Translations under genes and position numbers: made by a program
NCBI RefSeq assembly: GCF_000353285.1
Contig: NZ_KB731324.1
Location: 1,754,577-1,818,576, forward strand
DNA from: Leptolyngbya boryana PCC 6306
GTDB lineage: Bacteria > Cyanobacteriota > Cyanobacteriia > Leptolyngbyales > Leptolyngbyaceae
DNA: 64,000 bases
Reading direction: 5' to 3'
The notes under the pieces: model-generated
What the model was told of the DNA's origin: nothing
Seen by the model: only the letters and a program-made list of their open reading frames with translations
Databases searched by the model: none
Shown here: piece by piece, positions 62,226-64,000 of the stretch
How positions within the stretch are numbered: position 1 is the stretch's first letter
Layout: every line of letters starts with the position of its first letter

Positions 62226-64000
62226 ATGATTGCCTCTCTCCCAACTCAATACAACGCAAGCACCACCGAAGCGAAATGGCAAAAGTTCTGGGAGGAAAAT
62301 CAGGTCTTTAAGGCTGATCCGAGTCAACCTGGCGAGCCGTATTGTGTCGTGATTCCGCCACCAAATGTCACGGGTAGCTTACATATGGGTCACGCCTTTG
62401 AGAGTTCGCTGATCGATGTGTTAATTCGATATCAGCGGATGCTCGGTAAGAATACGCTGTGGCTACCTGGAACCGATCACGCGAGTATTGCGGTTCAAAC
62501 GATTCTGGAGCGGCAATTAAAAGAAGAAGGTAAGACGCGCAATGATTTAGGGCGCGAGCAGTTTTTAGAACGTGCCTGGAAATGGAAAGCCGAATCCGGC
62601 GGCACGATCGTGAATCAACTTCGACGCTTAGGGGTGTCCGTCGATTGGTCGCGCGAACGATTCACGATGGATGAAGGGCTTTCGGCTGCGGTGTTAGATG
62701 CCTTCGTGAAGCTGCACGACGAAGGCTTGATTTATCGCGGTAATTATTTAGTCAACTGGTGTCCGTCCAGTCAGTCTGCTGTGTCGGATCTCGAAGTTGA
62801 AAATAAAGAAGTAGACGGGAATCTCTGGTACTTCAAATATCCGATCGTGGATGGAGACGGTTTTTTAGTTGTGGCAACGACTCGACCGGAAACGATGTTG
62901 GGAGATACAGCCGTTGCAGTGAATCCGAATGACGATCGCTATAAACATCTGATCGGTAAAACGCTGATCTTGCCGCTGGTGTATCGCGAAATCCCAATTA
63001 TCGGAGATGATCACGTTGATCCAAGTTTTGGAACAGGTTGCGTAAAAGTGACACCTGCTCACGATCCAAACGATTTCGAGATGGGTCAGCGTCACAAATT
63101 GCCGTCAATCAACGTGATGAACAAAGACGGCACGATGAATGAGAACGCTGGAGAATTCCAGGGGCAGGATCGCTTCGTTGCTCGTAAAAATGTTGTCAAA
63201 CGATTGGAAGAAGAAGGCTGTTTAGAGAAAATTGAGCCTTATAAGCACACGGTTCCGTACAGCGATCGCGGAAAAGTCCCGGTTGAACCGTTACTGTCAA
63301 CGCAGTGGTTTGTCAAAATTGAACCGCTGGCGAGTCGAGCGTTATCGTTTTTAGATGATCAGACTTCTCCGAAATTTGTGCCCGATCGCTGGACGAAAGT
63401 GTATCGCGATTGGTTGGTGAGCTTGAAAGATTGGTGTATCTCGCGGCAGTTGTGGTGGGGACATCAGATTCCAGCCTGGTATGCAGTGAGTGAAACCAAT
63501 GGCGAGATCACCGACTATACGCCGTTTATTGTGGCGAGATCTCAAGCCGAAGCGCAACAGAAAGCGATCGAGCAGTTTGGCGAATCGGTTCAGATTGAGC
63601 AAGATCCGGATGTGTTGGATACTTGGTTTTCTTCTGGATTGTGGCCTTTTTCGACGTTGGGCTGGTCGGATACCGATGCCGAGGATTACAAGCGCTACTA
63701 TCCCACTGCCACGCTGGTGACAGGATTCGACATTATCTTTTTCTGGGTTGCCCGGATGACGATGATGGCAGGACATTTCACCGGACAAATGCCGTTTAAG
63801 GATGTCTACATTCACGGGTTAGTCCGGGATGAAAACAACAAAAAGATGTCGAAATCTGCCAACAACGGCATCGATCCTCTGATCTTGATCGATAAATATG
63901 GCACGGATGCGTTGAGATATACGCTCATTCGAGAAGTGACGGGGGCAGGTCAAGACATTCGCATTGCCTACGATCGCAAAACCGATGAATCCGAAACAGT
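62226..64000 (+). CDS. valS: Valyl-tRNA synthetase, 5' part (cut by the window end)
   Basis: ValS charges tRNA-Val. About 591 codons are present and the gene runs off the end of the window without a stop. The ATG opens [20 protein letters not shown]. The class I HIGH-type motif is [11 protein letters not shown], and [13 protein letters not shown] follows. The editing domain has [17 protein letters not shown], and the second catalytic motif is [14 protein letters not shown], close to the window edge. Typical ValS is about 900-1000 residues, so the anticodon-binding and coiled-coil C-terminal parts are missing only because the window ends. Confidence 0.96.
   Translation, partial: MIASLPTQYNASTTEAKWQKFWEENQVFKADPSQPGEPYCVVIPPPNVTGSLHMGHAFESSLIDVLIRYQRMLGKNTLWLPGTDHASIAVQTILERQLKEEGKTRNDLGREQFLERAWKWKAESGGTIVNQLRRLGVSVDWSRERFTMDEGLSAAVLDAFVKLHDEGLIYRGNYLVNWCPSSQSAVSDLEVENKEVDGNLWYFKYPIVDGDGFLVVATTRPETMLGDTAVAVNPNDDRYKHLIGKTLILPLVYREIPIIGDDHVDPSFGTGCVKVTPAHDPNDFEMGQRHKLPSINVMNKDGTMNENAGEFQGQDRFVARKNVVKRLEEEGCLEKIEPYKHTVPYSDRGKVPVEPLLSTQWFVKIEPLASRALSFLDDQTSPKFVPDRWTKVYRDWLVSLKDWCISRQLWWGHQIPAWYAVSETNGEITDYTPFIVARSQAEAQQKAIEQFGESVQIEQDPDVLDTWFSSGLWPFSTLGWSDTDAEDYKRYYPTATLVTGFDIIFFWVARMTMMAGHFTGQMPFKDVYIHGLVRDENNKKMSKSANNGIDPLILIDKYGTDALRYTLIREVTGAGQDIRIAYDRKTDESET

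Noticed and set aside
63351-63815. A 154-codon minus-strand frame inside valS
   Set aside because: It is antisense to conserved catalytic valS sequence.

Overview
This 64 kb window is chromosomal DNA from a cyanobacterium, most likely a filamentous Leptolyngbya-type lineage (the genus is an inference). The evidence is a set of photosynthesis genes (apcF, psb27, petH with a phycobilisome-linker domain, redox-regulated prk, ccmO), many GCGATCGC (HIP1) octamers in genes and spacers, and many cyanobacteria-type conserved hypothetical families. No tRNA, rRNA, CRISPR array, insertion sequence, prophage or plasmid feature was recognised. The window looks like a core-genome segment with short operons on both strands.

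Layout. 0-9 kb: apcF, a duplicated-domain protein, a conserved hypothetical, a Tab2-family RNA-binding protein, psb27, DUF1802 and membrane genes, a 31-residue membrane peptide, a 2-oxoglutarate oxygenase, a TMEM14-like protein, a DUF3352 protein and a LytR-CpsA-Psr cell-wall enzyme. 9-20 kb: a pentapeptide membrane protein, a DUF2157 protein, a lone sugar ABC permease, a family-61 glycosyltransferase, purN, a LivH-type permease, and LURP-one-like and SRPBCC proteins. 20-30 kb: a HEAT-repeat protein, an AONS-type PLP enzyme, a lipoprotein pair, a Rieske oxygenase, a DUF2752/DUF429/coiled-coil operon, a fasciclin protein, tspO and ccmO. 30-40 kb: a cold-shock/DUF1294 protein, a GAF-GAF-PAS adenylate cyclase, a pentapeptide protein, phosphoketolase, an FHA protein and a DUF2079 protein. 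40-44 kb: plsX-fabH-fabD-plsC, linking fatty-acid initiation to phosphatidic-acid synthesis. 44-49.5 kb: an anti-sigma-type kinase with a REC-GAF-PP2C phosphatase, then a secreted protein, a tail-anchored PIN-like protein and a site-2 protease. 49.5-54 kb: an exopolysaccharide module (GT4, polyprenyl-phosphate sugar transferase, gmd, fcl) that would make GDP-fucose and start a lipid-linked glycan. 54-64 kb: a thioredoxin-NHL protein, a secreted repeat protein, petH, prk, an RPI/RPV-repeat protein and the 5' part of valS, cut by the window end.

The least explained signals are: a dispersed fold-back repeat in three spacers, with related G-rich heptad arrays in two more; a secreted protein with about nine FFxRFKRPE-type motifs; a repeat protein with a possible internal start; a tail-anchored PIN protein next to a site-2 protease; and a long structured leader before prk.
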